Assembly (NCBI GenBank): GCA_016712105.1
Contig: JADJRU010000015.1
Span: forward strand, 22,350-86,349
DNA from: Ahniella sp.
GTDB taxonomy: Bacteria; Pseudomonadota; Gammaproteobacteria; Xanthomonadales; Ahniellaceae
Direction: 5' to 3'
Length of the DNA: 64,000 bases
Positions 1-10,136 of the stretch are shown here, one piece after another. The notes beneath the pieces were generated by a model, which saw only the letters and a program-made list of their open reading frames with translations, made no database searches and was not told where the DNA came from. How positions within the stretch are numbered: position 1 is the first letter of the stretch; every line of letters starts with the position of its first letter. A program made the position numbers and the translations under genes.

Positions 1-67
1 TTCGGCGTGTTCCGTATGTGAGTCCAGTGGATCCAGTCCGGCCGGAGTGAACGCTGTCACCCCATGC

Positions 68-1591
68 TCAGTCGAGACGGGTGACTTTTCGAATGTGCTT
101 GTGCGCAAGCGGTATCGACGCGCTGCCGCTTGCGGCCGAAATCCGGATCGTCAGTCGCTCATCGAGATCCGACTCGACATGGCCGCGATGTTTACTGCCA
201 TTGATCAGGTCGACTTGCACCAGGCGACCCACGTAGTCGGGCAATTGATCCTTCGGCACATCAAAATCCGGCGGAAGAGAGATGATCACGTGTTCCGGAT
301 ACGCCTCTGCTTTGGGTCTGACGTCTCCATCGCCCTTTTCGTCGACCCTCAGTTTGAATGATTTCGGCCGTTTTGCAGACTCTTCGGCCATCTGGGATCG
401 TTCAGGCAAAGCGTTCATGCCTTGCTCTCGACGAACCAGCGCATAGACTGATTCAAGATCGCCCGAGGTCGGAATCGGCTTCGGCGGCACAACTTCCGGG
501 CGGTATGCAACTTCAGGGCCCCCGACAATATTCAGCGACGCATTCATGACCGTAAACACCGCCGCATCAGTTCGGTGCGCGATGTCCTCATAGGCAATCC
601 CTTTGCCATAGTTCGTTTGCCAAATGATTTCCGCACCATTTTCAGCATACCTGCGGTACGCAGCCTTCATGGCATCAGTCCACTTGAGACCCTTCGCCAG
701 CAACATACGTTCCACCGACACCATATGCCGTTCGATAAACTCCGCCTCGGTGATGCCGGCAGCTTGAGCACAATACCGGTTGCGAGCCGCAACGAAACCA
801 TGGTCGACCACTTGCAACCGCGTATGCTCGGTCCGCCACGTTTCGGGATCAATATTGACGAAATCCCGGGCATCCCCAAGCCGAAACCGGCGCTCAAGAA
901 TCGCACGGGAACTGAGCGTGCTGCCGAACTCGACACGCGCACGCAGTTCACGTTCACTCAAGACTTCAAATTGAACCGCGATTTCCCCATCGGGTGTCTG
1001 GAGTCTCAGTCGATCAGCGAAATCGTTTCCGTGCCACCACCAGTCGCGCTCGCAGCCAGCCGCTTCGAACAATGCACCACTGTAAGGCCCTACCCAATCC
1101 ATCTCGGGCAACACGAACTCCGAACCGTAAGCACCCCAATCGATACCATGGAACAGAATTCCCAATCGATCGGTGGGCGGAAGTCGATCGATGTCTCGCC
1201 GCTTGGGATTCGGCGTACCGAACGAGGAAAAATCGAAACTGGGCAGTTGTGTGCGCATCAGCCACCAACGTCCGGGCGATTTCACTTCAATGCGGTCAAT
1301 CCGGATGGTGGCACTTGAATCATCCGAATCCGGCTCTACGGCCAGTGACTCAACCTCAAAATGACCATCCAGACTGTAGCCCACCGCTCCGTGGCGTGCG
1401 ACACCGATCCATCGATAGCCGTCCAGGAAATGATTCGCCCACAACTGGATCTCGGTACGAATCAGATAATGAGTCAACAGCAGACCTGCAGCCAAGACCA
1501 CGGGAAACCAGAACAGCGGAACTTCCACACCGAACACCATGGGTTTCAACCAATTCCGTCGCCGAGGCGCGTAGACCTTCTGTTTGCTCAT
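68..1591 (-). CDS. Membrane-anchored protein of unknown function, 507 aa
   Basis: I do not recognise this family. The N-terminus is basic, followed by one hydrophobic segment at about residues 19-45, so the protein is probably anchored in the inner membrane with most of its mass on one side. The middle is Trp-rich (a WWWHG stretch near residue 185) and largely hydrophilic. The last ~55 residues (GRLVQVDL, then SKHRGHVESD, then LTIRI) have the spacing of a small Sm/SH3-like beta barrel; this is a fold guess only. Its ATG shares ATGA with the stop of the upstream EAL-domain gene (4-bp overlap at 1588-1591), so the two are very likely co-transcribed and translationally coupled. That may link it to c-di-GMP signalling. 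Confidence 0.7.
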   Translation of the reverse strand: MSKQKVYAPRRRNWLKPMVFGVEVPLFWFPVVLAAGLLLTHYLIRTEIQLWANHFLDGYRWIGVARHGAVGYSLDGHFEVESLAVEPDSDDSSATIRIDRIEVKSPGRWWLMRTQLPSFDFSSFGTPNPKRRDIDRLPPTDRLGILFHGIDWGAYGSEFVLPEMDWVGPYSGALFEAAGCERDWWWHGNDFADRLRLQTPDGEIAVQFEVLSERELRARVEFGSTLSSRAILERRFRLGDARDFVNIDPETWRTEHTRLQVVDHGFVAARNRYCAQAAGITEAEFIERHMVSVERMLLAKGLKWTDAMKAAYRRYAENGAEIIWQTNYGKGIAYEDIAHRTDAAVFTVMNASLNIVGGPEVAYRPEVVPPKPIPTSGDLESVYALVRREQGMNALPERSQMAEESAKRPKSFKLRVDEKGDGDVRPKAEAYPEHVIISLPPDFDVPKDQLPDYVGRLVQVDLINGSKHRGHVESDLDERLTIRISAASGSASIPLAHKHIRKVTRLD

Positions 1592-2781
1592 CGGCTGTGG
1601 TTCCCTTTGATTTCAGCGAGCGACTGCGGCTTGCCGATCAGGTAACCCTGCGCATAACGGCAATTCATGGAGCCCAGGGCAAGCAGTTGGGCCTCGGTTT
1701 CAACACCCTCGGCCACCAGGTCGGCATCCAGCGTGCGCACCATGTCGACGATCGCCTGCACGATTGCGAAACACCGCGGGGCATCGAGCATCTGACGCAC
1801 GAATCCCTGATCGAGTTTGACGGTGTTGAAGCGCAGTTTGTGCAGGTGCCCGAGGTTCGAGTAGCCGGTTCCGAAATCGTCCAGCGCCACCTTGATGCCG
1901 ACATCATGGCAACGGGAAATCAGGTCACCGACACGGGCGTAATCGAGCGTCAGGCTCTCGGTCACTTCAACCTTGAACAGACGCCGATCGATGCCGTGTT
2001 TGTGGGCAGCGGTGTTGATCGCAGACAGCATATCCGCCTCGGCCATTTGCCGCCCCGACATGTTGACGGCCACGAACGGCATTTCTTCTGGCTGGAGCAA
2101 TGCAATCTCCGCCAGGGCCTCGGCCACGCGATCAAGCACGTACTCGCCGACAGGCAGAATCAGTGACGTTTCCTCCGCCAGAGCAATAAATTCCATCGGC
2201 GACACCGGACCTCGGGTTGGATGCGTCCAGCGCACCAGCGCTTCGTATCCGGCAATCCGTCGTTCGGCGATTTCGTAAATGGGCTGGAAGCGCACATCCA
2301 GTTCGCGTTTGGCCAGCGCTTCCCGCAGTTGTGTTTCAAGCCAGATCTTGGCGACCGCACTGTCGTCATATCCGTCGGCATCCATTTGCGGGTTCTGCGC
2401 CGGAAAGTTCGCGGTCGGCGCCGCGCCACCGGTACTGCTGCGCAACTGGGCCAGCGCGGTTCGATACCGGTACAACTGTCCGCGCAACAGCGCCCGAACG
2501 ATCGGATCGGCGCTGTCGATCCGCTCGTTGATCTGCGTCCGATCAACTTCGATCAACGTGGCGTCATCCAGCGCCCGGGCATCAGCGGTGCGCGGAGCGT
2601 CGTCGATCACTGCCATTTCGCCGAGCAGATCGCCAGCATTGAGCACACTCAGCACCAATGGCTGGCCATCCTGATGGGTGGAAATCTCGATACGGCCCGA
2701 TTCGATCAGGAATGCCGAAGTGGGCGCGTCGCCCTCCCGGAACAAATACTCTCCGGCCCTGATGTCAATCCGTCTGCTCAC
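1588..2781 (-). CDS. Cyclic-nucleotide-binding domain / EAL c-di-GMP phosphodiesterase
   Basis: The N-terminal ~115 residues are a CRP-type cNMP-binding domain (GEYLFREGD, SGRIEIS, GDLLGEMAVIDDAPRTADA). The C-terminal half is an EAL domain with the catalytic set visible: YEALVRW, NMSGRQM, EVTES, DDFGTGYSN, KLDQGF, EGVE and QGY. There is no GGDEF domain. The protein should therefore hydrolyse c-di-GMP under control of a small ligand bound by the N-terminal domain; the ligand is not evident. The frame stays open upstream to 3108, but that part lies over the divergent radical SAM gene. I chose a GTG at 2781 preceded by GGAG at a spacing of 9 and immediately followed by the start of the cNMP domain; an ATG at 2907 is the alternative. 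The stop overlaps the next gene by 4 bp. Confidence 0.85.
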   Translation of the reverse strand: MSRRIDIRAGEYLFREGDAPTSAFLIESGRIEISTHQDGQPLVLSVLNAGDLLGEMAVIDDAPRTADARALDDATLIEVDRTQINERIDSADPIVRALLRGQLYRYRTALAQLRSSTGGAAPTANFPAQNPQMDADGYDDSAVAKIWLETQLREALAKRELDVRFQPIYEIAERRIAGYEALVRWTHPTRGPVSPMEFIALAEETSLILPVGEYVLDRVAEALAEIALLQPEEMPFVAVNMSGRQMAEADMLSAINTAAHKHGIDRRLFKVEVTESLTLDYARVGDLISRCHDVGIKVALDDFGTGYSNLGHLHKLRFNTVKLDQGFVRQMLDAPRCFAIVQAIVDMVRTLDADLVAEGVETEAQLLALGSMNCRYAQGYLIGKPQSLAEIKGNHSR

Positions 2782-2923
2782 GTGTTCGAACTCCAAGGTC
2801 CGTGCGAAAGCTGCGACTGGCTTGCCGCGCTTGTTCCCGATGCTAGCCCGAACATTTCCCGCGTCGCAACGCTGGACCGCACAGTTTGAGGCTCCGAGGC
2901 ACCCCATCGTGCGAAAATGGGCC

Positions 2924-4011
2924 ATGAACCCGCCCTCGGACAAGCCGGCGCCGATCAAAGGCCGCGGCAGCGCCAGCAACCAGGAAGGCCGCTTCGAGTC
3001 GACCCGGACCGAGGTGTTCGACGACGGCTGGTTCAGGGAACCAGGGGAACCGGAGCGCCCGAAGACCGAAGTCCGCATCGAGAGCGCCCGTTCGATCATC
3101 AGCCTCAAGCAGTCGCCTGACCTGCCGTTCGACCTGTCGTTGAATCCCTATCGAGGTTGCGAGCATGGCTGCGTCTATTGTTATGCGCGCCCTTCCCACG
3201 GCTACCTGAACCTGTCGGCCGGCCTCGACTTCGAGACCAAACTGTTCGCCAAGACCAATGCTGCGGAACTTCTGCGCGCCGAACTGCGCAAGCCCGGCCA
3301 CAAGGTCTCGGCCATCAATCTGGGGGCGAATACCGACCCGTACCAGCCGATCGAGCGCGAGCACCGCATCACCCGCCAGGTCCTGGAAGTGCTGCTCGAA
3401 TACAAACACCCACTGACCATCATCACGAAGAACAGCCTCGTCGAACGCGACCTGGATCTGCTGAAGCCACTGGCCGAACAACAGTTGGTCCAGGTCTTCC
3501 TGTCCGTCACCTCGCTGGACAACCGCCTGTCGGCCATTCTCGAACCCCGCGCCACGGCGCCACATCGCCGCATTGAAGCCATCGCCCGACTCAATGCCGC
3601 AGGCGTGCCCGCTGGCGTGTTCGTGGCCCCCATCATTCCGGTGATCAGCGATCAGGACCTCGAAGCAATCCTGGAAGCCGCCGCCGGTGCCGGGGCCATC
3701 CACGCGAGTTACACGCTGATCCGCTTGCCGCACGAAGTGAAGGACCTGTTTCGCGAGTGGCTTGCCCTACACTTCCCGGACCGCGCCGATCACGTCATGC
3801 ACCGTATTCAGGACCTGCGGGGCGGCAAGGATTATGACGCCCGATTCTTCCATCGGATGCAAGGTCAGGGCGTGTTCGGCGAACTCATTCGCCAGCGATT
3901 CCGGGTTGCCTGCAAGAAGTTCGGCTGGAGCGGCGCGAACAGTCGGAGTTGCGCATCGATTTGTTCCGGGTGCCGCCTGAGCCTGGTGCGCAGGGTGACC
4001 TGTTCGCTTAA
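2924..4011 (+). CDS. PA0069-family radical SAM protein, frameshifted near its C-terminus
   Basis: The CX3CX2C radical-SAM cluster motif is present (CEHGCVYCYAR), with the neighbouring phrases NPYRGC and GANTDPYQP typical of the SplB-like PA0069 family. The family's function is not established. The start is the ATG at 2924 (MNPPSDKP); the open frame extends further upstream but overlaps the divergent promoter region. As read, the frame continues to 4060 with an atypical tail. In the next frame, from about 3918, the sequence reads RLERREQSELRIDLF and ends QGDLFA at a stop at 4009-4011, the kind of ending I expect for the family. One base is therefore missing at about 3914-3924; 1088 bp plus 1 gives 363 codons. 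Confidence 0.85.
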
Positions 4012-4107
4012 AGGCAAGCTGCCAATGGCGGCACATGCCGCTCGCAGCGACAGCGACTAGACTCGACCCATGACTGGCCGGTTTCGGACCTACATCAGGG
4101 GTTCTTC

Positions 4108-7100
4108 ATGAACATGTTTCGCAGCGCAACCTGGGTCCTTCTGATCGGCTCGATACCGTTCACGGCGGCGCCACTGAACCCCTCCGGCGACCTCGACCCC
4201 ACGTATGACACGGACGGCCTGTCTCTGATCAACATTACGACACGGGCGACGTTCTCCGATTCGAATGCCGTGTTGTCCCAATCGGACGGGAAAATCATCT
4301 CGGGTGGCGGTTACTACGAAGGCAGCCTGCAGCACTTCGCGCTGACCCGCTACAACAGCGACGGCAGCGTCGACTCGTCGTTCGGTACCGGAGGTGAAGT
4401 CAAGACCATCATGGGCGGCAACGATGTGATCTTCGCCATGGCCTTGCAGTCCGATGGCAAGATTGTCGCCGTAGGCCAGACAGCCTCAGTAACGGCGGCG
4501 ATTTTGCCATCGCCCGGTACAACACGAATGGCACACTCGACACGACCTTCAGCGGTGATGGCATGTTGCTGGTGAACGTCAGCCCCTTGGGCGCGGGATT
4601 TGATCGGGCGCAGGCTGTTGCAGTCCAAACGGACGGAAGAATCCTCGTGTCCGGCTACAGCGACAACACCAGCAGTTCCGATCGCGACGGATCGATCATC
4701 CGGTTGAACACGAACGGCACCCTGGATACCAATTTCAGTGGTGACGGCAAGATCCTCGTCGAGATGGATGGCACTGCAGCCCAGGATCGATTCAACGGGC
4801 TCGCCATCGACAGCAGTGGCAACATCTTTGCCGCCGGCCGTGCCGGCAGCAATGCCGGCATCACCAAACTCGACAGCAGCGGCAATCTGATCGCCGCGTT
4901 CGATGGCGATGGCGTGGTCATCCATCCTCTTGGTGGTTCCGGCGCCAGCGCCCGCTACAACGCACTCCGCCTTGACGGCAGCGGGCGACCAGTGGGCGTA
5001 GGTTCATTCATATCCGGTGGTTTCGTGACCCTGTTCGTGGCGCGATCGAATGCGACCACCGGCGCCTTGGACACGACGTTCGACGGCGACGGCAGCAATT
5101 CGGTCGATATCCAGGGTGGCCAGGAAGATGCACGCGCGATGGGTATCCAGAGTGATGGCCGAATCATCGCGAGCGGCCCTTGCGACAACGACAATTCCGG
5201 CTTCTTCAAATCGTGCGCTGCGCGATTCACCACTGCTGGTGCACTGGACACCACGTTTGGTGACGGTTCCGACGGCAAGATCGTCGTGAATCCCGGCGCA
5301 CCATCGGCAACGCGCTCGCGGGTACGGTTCAAAGTGATGGCAAGTATCTGATTTCCGGTTACGCCTATGACACGGTCGCCACGTCTTCGCAGATTTCGGT
5401 TGCGCGCCTGACTGTCAATGGCCTGCTCGACACGTCGTATGACGGCGATGGCATCAGCCTGCGCCAACTGACCGGCGGCAGCGTCGACTATGCCGAGGGT
5501 GTCGCCGTGAATGGCTCCGGCGCACTGTATGTTGCCGGAAGCACCGACCTGGCCACCCACACCGACGTGGTGCTTGCCCGCCACGCGACAAACGGCGCAC
5601 TGGATACCGGTTTTGATGGGGATGGCCTGGCCTTTCCTGTGTTGGCCAGCACCAATGACGTAGGCATGGGTGTGACGGTCCAGACGGACGGAAAGCCCGT
5701 GGTTGCCGCAAACCGGACAAATCTCTCGGCACCGTTCACGCCGCGACTTGCCGCATTCCGTTTCACCACCGGCGGCACACTCGATACCACCTACAGCGGC
5801 GACGGCATCGCCGAGGCCGCGTTTGGCACCAATGGTGCGAACGCTGCCGGTGTGGTGCTGGACAGTACCGGCCGCGCCATTGTGTTCGGATCGACCAGCG
5901 ATGTGTCGACAGACTGGGACTTTGCCGTGGCACGATTCACCACCGGCGGCGCGGCCGACACCACGTTCAACAGCACCGGCTTGCGTCGGGTCAGCATCGG
6001 CGCAGGCATCGACAACGCCTGGGCGGCAGCCGTGCAATCGGATGACAGGATCCTGGTCGCGGGTTCGACCACAGTCAGTGGCGGCACGCAGTACGCGTTG
6101 ATCCGCCTGAACATCAACGGTTCGCTCGATACCGGATTCGACGGTGACGGCATCCTGGTGCTGACCAACGGCACCGGCAACCTCCCGCGAAACGACATTG
6201 AATACATCGGCGTGCTGCCGACCGGCAAGATCCTGATCGCCGGTCGCGCAAACACGGGCAGCCCCGACCGCAACGTCCTGCGTGTGGGTCGGATCAACGC
6301 CGACGGTTCGGTGGACACAACGTTCGGAACCAACGGATTCACGGTGATCGACAATGGCACCGGGCGCATTGATCAGTTCAGTGCGGGCTCACTGCAATTC
6401 GACGAAAAGCTCGTGGTGTTTGGGGGCACGACCATCCTGTCGGGTGGCACCAGCAGCGATTTCCTGATGACCCGGGTGAACTGGGATGACGGCTCACTCG
6501 ACACGACATTCGGGTCGGCGGGATTGGTGCAGCCCGTTCTGTCATCGGCGATCGATACGGGCTCGGGCGGGCAGGTGCTGGCCGACGGCCGTCAGGTCAT
6601 GGTGGGTTACGCAGCTGGTGGGGACATGGGCAGCGCCCGGTTCCTGGCTGATCCGGCACCCACACCGGCCGGCACACCCGACCTCGTGATCGGCAGCGAC
6701 TCCGGTCGCTCGAACACCGACAACATCACGAACGACAACACGCCGACGTTCAGCGGGACCTGCGTGGTCGGTGAAACCGCCATCCTGCTCGTCAACGGTA
6801 CGGAGCCTGTGACCCGCGCACGCCACCTGTGCCGCAGCACCACGTATTCGCTGACGCCGCCAACTCTGACGGACGGGACGTATACGTTCACCGTGCGCGA
6901 GATCAACGGCGCCGGGCAGGCGGCTGTGAGCGCCGGGCTCAATGTCACGATCGATACGGTCGCCGCTGCACCGGCCATCACCAGTCCGACCAATGGTTCC
7001 AGCGTGACGATTCCACCGTCTGCGACAGTCACCGGCAATGGCGCGGAAGCCACTGCAGACATCGAGGTGCGAACCGGTTCGACCGTGCACTGCGCGGTTC

Positions 7101-8440
7101 AGGCGGCAGCCTCGCCGGCACTCAACGCAGCCTTCTCCTGTAATGCCGGACTCGGCCTCGGTGTCCATGCCATCACGGCAAGACAGACCGACGTCGCCGG
7201 CAATGTCAGTACCAATTCAACGACCGTCTCGTTCACTCAGAACGCAGCGACCACCACCACGTTGACCAGCAGCGCCAATCCCTCGCGATTTGGCCAGCAG
7301 GTCACACTCACCGCCACGGTGGCGAGTGTGCCCGCAGGCTTCGCGACACCCAGTGGTTGTGTGGTCTTTACGGTCGCTGGTTCGCCGACCGCGTGTGTTG
7401 CGCTCACCGGCGGTGTTGCCACCACATCGACAAGCAGCTTGCCGGTGGGCAGCCACGCGGTCAGCGTCGCGTTTGCCCAGCAGAACTTTTTCCTGGCGAG
7501 CAACCAGACCCTCAGTGGCAACCAGCAAGTCATCAAGTCGGATACCAGCCTTGCCCTGACCAGCAGCGTCAATCCTTCGGTGTTCGGCCAACCGGTCACG
7601 TTGACGATGACGGCTACGCCAACTGCGCCAGGCGCAGGCACACCAGGTGGCACGGTCAGCCTCGACATCGACGGCTCGGCGCAGGCGTTGTCCTTGAGCG
7701 GCGGCACTGTCCAGAACATCCAGAGTGGCCTCACCGTTGGCACCCACACCGTTTCAGCTGCCTATGCCGGCGATACGTCGTTCAACGGATCGGCGAGTGC
7801 CATCGGCGCAGGCCAAGTGGTCAACAAGGCGAACGTTGCGATCAGCCTGACGCCGCCGGCATTCACCCCGGTAGCCAACCAACTCTTTTCGCTCACGATC
7901 AATTTCGCAGGCCAGGCGCCGTCGCTTGCTCTGCCCGGCGGCGTGGCAACCCTCACGGTCAATGGCAATACCGTGCAGACTTACAGTGCAAGCGCCCTGC
8001 CCCAGTCAGCCACCCTCAATCTGAATGCGGGTACCTACAACATCGTGCTGTCGTATCCCGGTGATGCCGGCTTCAATTCCGGCAATTCGAGTCTCGCTGC
8101 GTTCAACGTGGCGCGTGCGACGACCAGCCTCGGCATTCTCGTCGACATCGACCCGAGCCTGACCTCCGACACGAAGACGTTCACGGTGCAGGCCGCCGTG
8201 GTCGCGCCCGGTTCGGGCACCGTGGCCGGCAACGTCGACTTGACGATCGGCAATCTGGCGCCGATTTCGCTGCCACTCACCGGCGGCCAGGCCACTCACG
8301 CGACGAATGCGATTCCGGCCGGTTCATGGACCGTCAGTGCCAGTTACCCCGGCGATGCCAATCAGTTGCCAGCCACAAGCAATCTGCTCGGCGGCATCAC
8401 GGTGATCGACGTGCAGGTGTTCCGCGACGGGTTCGAGTGA
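4108..8440 (+). CDS. Giant secreted delta-60-repeat and Ig-like protein with GFE C-terminus (two frameshifts)
   Basis: A signal peptide (about residues 1-21) is followed by about 13 delta-60 repeats, each ~60 residues long and marked by an L-D-T-T-F-x-G-D-G motif and SDGKI(I/V). These fill 4180-6640. From 6670 there are several Ig-like modules (for example TTTTLTSSANPSRFGQQVTL, repeated later as SLALTSSVNPSVFGQPVTL). The last residues are VFRDGFE. The role is probably extracellular or cell-surface; no enzyme domain is seen. As read it is split into three frames: one base is missing at about 4485-4493 and another at about 5300-5311. 4333 bp plus 2 is exactly 1445 codons. A further short compensating pair of shifts may lie at about 6810-6840, where the alternative frame reads PAHATCAAA. 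Confidence 0.85.
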
Positions 8441-8641
8441 GTTTCGAGTCAAGCGTGCGGTCTTTGGTTTGTCCGAATGCATGGCTACTTGGTCAACCGA
8501 TTCACCATGGGCGTTCCAATGTTCTGAAGGTGCAAGGACGCACCGCCGCGATCGCCAATGAGAGTCGTTGAACAATCCTCCTGAACGGCACCCGACCTGT
8601 GCCAAGATGAATTTCTGATCCGAAACGAGGCCATCTTGTCG

Positions 8642-8660
8642 TATAACGCGATCCGTTATA
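8642..8660. promoter_or_regulatory. Palindromic operator upstream of higBA
   Basis: TATAACG and CGTTATA form a perfect 7-bp inverted repeat around a 5-bp spacer, ending 10 bp before the higB start codon. Its place and symmetry fit an operator bound by the HigA antitoxin for autoregulation. The right arm runs into TATATTTT, a possible -10 element, so binding would block transcription. Assignment is by position and symmetry only. Confidence 0.6.
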
Positions 8661-8670
8661 TTTTCTGCCC

Positions 8671-8895
8671 ATGATTCTGTTTTCGTCCATCGCGCAAATC
8701 GCCAGTCGAAAGCTGGCTCAGCTCGAGGCTGCACAGGAATTGCGTGATCTTGCATCGCCGCCTGGCAATCATTTGCAGGCTCTCCAGGGCCAGCGCAAAG
8801 GTCAGCACAGCATCAGGATCAATGATCAATTCCGCATTTGCTTCAAATGGAACGGTCAACACGCGGAAGGAGTCGAGATTGTCGATTATCACTGA
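8671..8895 (+). CDS. higB: HigB-type RelE-superfamily toxin, N-terminally short
   Basis: This is a ribosome-dependent mRNA interferase of the HigB/RelE fold. The core and C-terminus are typical: LRDLASPPGNHLQAL, GQHSIRINDQFRICFKW and the terminal VEIVDYH. At 74 residues it is about 18 shorter than usual HigB proteins (~92). The sequence goes from MI straight to the segment that normally starts around residue 20 (SSIAQIASRKL), so the first strand and part of the first helix are missing. This could be a genuine internal deletion or a sequence error. higA starts 12 bp downstream. Confidence 0.8.
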   Translation: MILFSSIAQIASRKLAQLEAAQELRDLASPPGNHLQALQGQRKGQHSIRINDQFRICFKWNGQHAEGVEIVDYH

Positions 8896-8907
8896 ACGGA
8901 GGCATTC

Positions 8908-9207
8908 ATGATCAGGAACGGCATGCGGCCAATACATCCCGGCGAGGTACTTCGCGAAGATTTCCTGCTACCGCTCGGTTTGAGTGCCAATGCGCTGGCC
9001 AAAGCACTCAATGTTCCGGCACCGAGGGTGAACGACATCGTGCGCGAGCGACGTGGCGTGAGTGCTGACACGGCATTGCGGCTTGCCCGATACTTCGATA
9101 GCACGCCGCAGTTCTGGCTGAACTTGCAGGCAGCTTATGACCTGCGCTTGGCGGAGTTGGCAGCCGGGAAGACCATTACACGCGAAGTGATGCCCCGAGC
9201 CGCTTGA
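8908..9207 (+). CDS. higA: HigA-type antitoxin, XRE-family HTH
   Basis: A 99-residue antitoxin and transcriptional repressor. The start MIRNGMRPIHPGEVLREDFL is diagnostic of the HigA family, and the helix-turn-helix follows (SANALAKALNVPAPRVNDIVRERRGV). The C-terminal part (FWLNLQAAYDLRLAE) matches the family. It neutralises the HigB partner encoded just upstream and should repress the pair from the palindrome at 8642-8660. Length is normal, so the antitoxin looks functional even though the toxin is short. Confidence 0.92.
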   Translation: MIRNGMRPIHPGEVLREDFLLPLGLSANALAKALNVPAPRVNDIVRERRGVSADTALRLARYFDSTPQFWLNLQAAYDLRLAELAAGKTITREVMPRAA

Positions 9208-9223
9208 ACGGACTCAAGTCGGA

Positions 9224-9946
9224 CTACTGATCAACCACACAACCCAGCGCTTTCAATGCGCCGGGCAACACTGGATGAAGCCCTGCCAACCATGGTGACG
9301 TGAGCGTCACCAACCCGACCGTAGCGATCCACGCGGCGGCACCGATGCGCCAGCCCGGACGTTGCAGGAGCGCCATACTGCGCTGACCCGACCACGCCAC
9401 GGCCGTCATCGCCGGAAGGGTTCCGATGCCGAAAGCCAGCATGATCGCGGCACTGCGCCACAGATCCGCTTCGAACCAGGCGGCCATCAGCATCGTGCTG
9501 CTCAGGCCACAGGGCAGAAACGCCCACAGCAGTCCCGATGCCGGAGCACGGAGTGGCAAGGGCAACAGCCGGATCGGTGCCTGCAGCTTTTGCAGAACCG
9601 TCCACATCCACCGTCCGGGCGCCGACAACCATGCGAGCTTCTGCCGCACATCCAGCAAACGCACCGCGATCATCAGCATCGCCACGCCGACCAGCAGACG
9701 CACATGGAACGTCCAGGTCTGGGCCTGGAACAGTTGCAGGAACGACACGCCGATCACACCGACCAAGGCTCCGGCGAACGTGTAGCCAAGGATGCGTCCG
9801 AGATTGAGTTTGAGTGCCGACCAGAACGCGGCGCGCGGTGGCGCATCGGCATTCAGCGCCACGGCAATCCCGCCGCACATCGCCAGACAATGCAGACTGC
9901 CGCCCAAACCTGCGAGCAGTGCGGCACTCAGGACCAGACTATTCAT
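9224..9946 (-). CDS. TauE/SafE-family (CcdA-like) membrane protein of the cco cluster
   Basis: A polytopic inner-membrane protein of ~240 residues beginning MNSLVLSAALLAG. It carries the conserved GGSLHCLAMCGGI motif, with Cys and His in the first membrane segment, followed by about five further hydrophobic helices. The family is annotated as sulfite exporter, but members next to ccoS are thought to act in cytochrome oxidase or metal/thiol homeostasis. That role is inferred from position only. The start at 9946 overlaps the end of ccoS by 8 bp, and it is the last gene of the ccoGHIS run. Confidence 0.85.
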   Translation of the reverse strand: MNSLVLSAALLAGLGGSLHCLAMCGGIAVALNADAPPRAAFWSALKLNLGRILGYTFAGALVGVIGVSFLQLFQAQTWTFHVRLLVGVAMLMIAVRLLDVRQKLAWLSAPGRWMWTVLQKLQAPIRLLPLPLRAPASGLLWAFLPCGLSSTMLMAAWFEADLWRSAAIMLAFGIGTLPAMTAVAWSGQRSMALLQRPGWRIGAAAWIATVGLVTLTSPWLAGLHPVLPGALKALGCVVDQ

Positions 9947-10136
9947 CGCGACGTTCGGGCTCGATCGGTGGCGCCTCGGTGGGTTTCGGCATCGGCTTGG
10001 GATCATCGCGCAGAATATCGAGCGCGGGGGCATCGAGATCGTCGTATTGGCCCGACTTCACCGCCCAGACAAAAATCGCCCCGGCAATCAGCACGAGGAG
10101 CACCGCGATGGGAATGAGTCCGAGCAGGCTGATCAT
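9939..10136 (-). CDS. ccoS: cbb3-type cytochrome oxidase assembly protein CcoS
   Basis: A 65-residue protein with one membrane helix (residues ~3-25) followed by VKSGQYDDLDAPALDIL, the CcoS signature. It is needed for cofactor insertion into the cbb3 oxidase. The tail is rich in Pro, Lys and Glu. Its ATG overlaps the ccoI stop as ATGA at 10133-10136, indicating translational coupling. The longer frame upstream lies inside ccoI and is not used. Confidence 0.92.
   Translation of the reverse strand: MISLLGLIPIAVLLVLIAGAIFVWAVKSGQYDDLDAPALDILRDDPKPMPKPTEAPPIEPERRDE

Noticed and set aside
2781..3108. N-terminal extension of the cNMP-EAL protein
   Set aside because: This part overlaps the divergent radical SAM gene and its translation resembles no domain; a GTG with a ribosome-binding site at 2781 fits the cNMP domain start.
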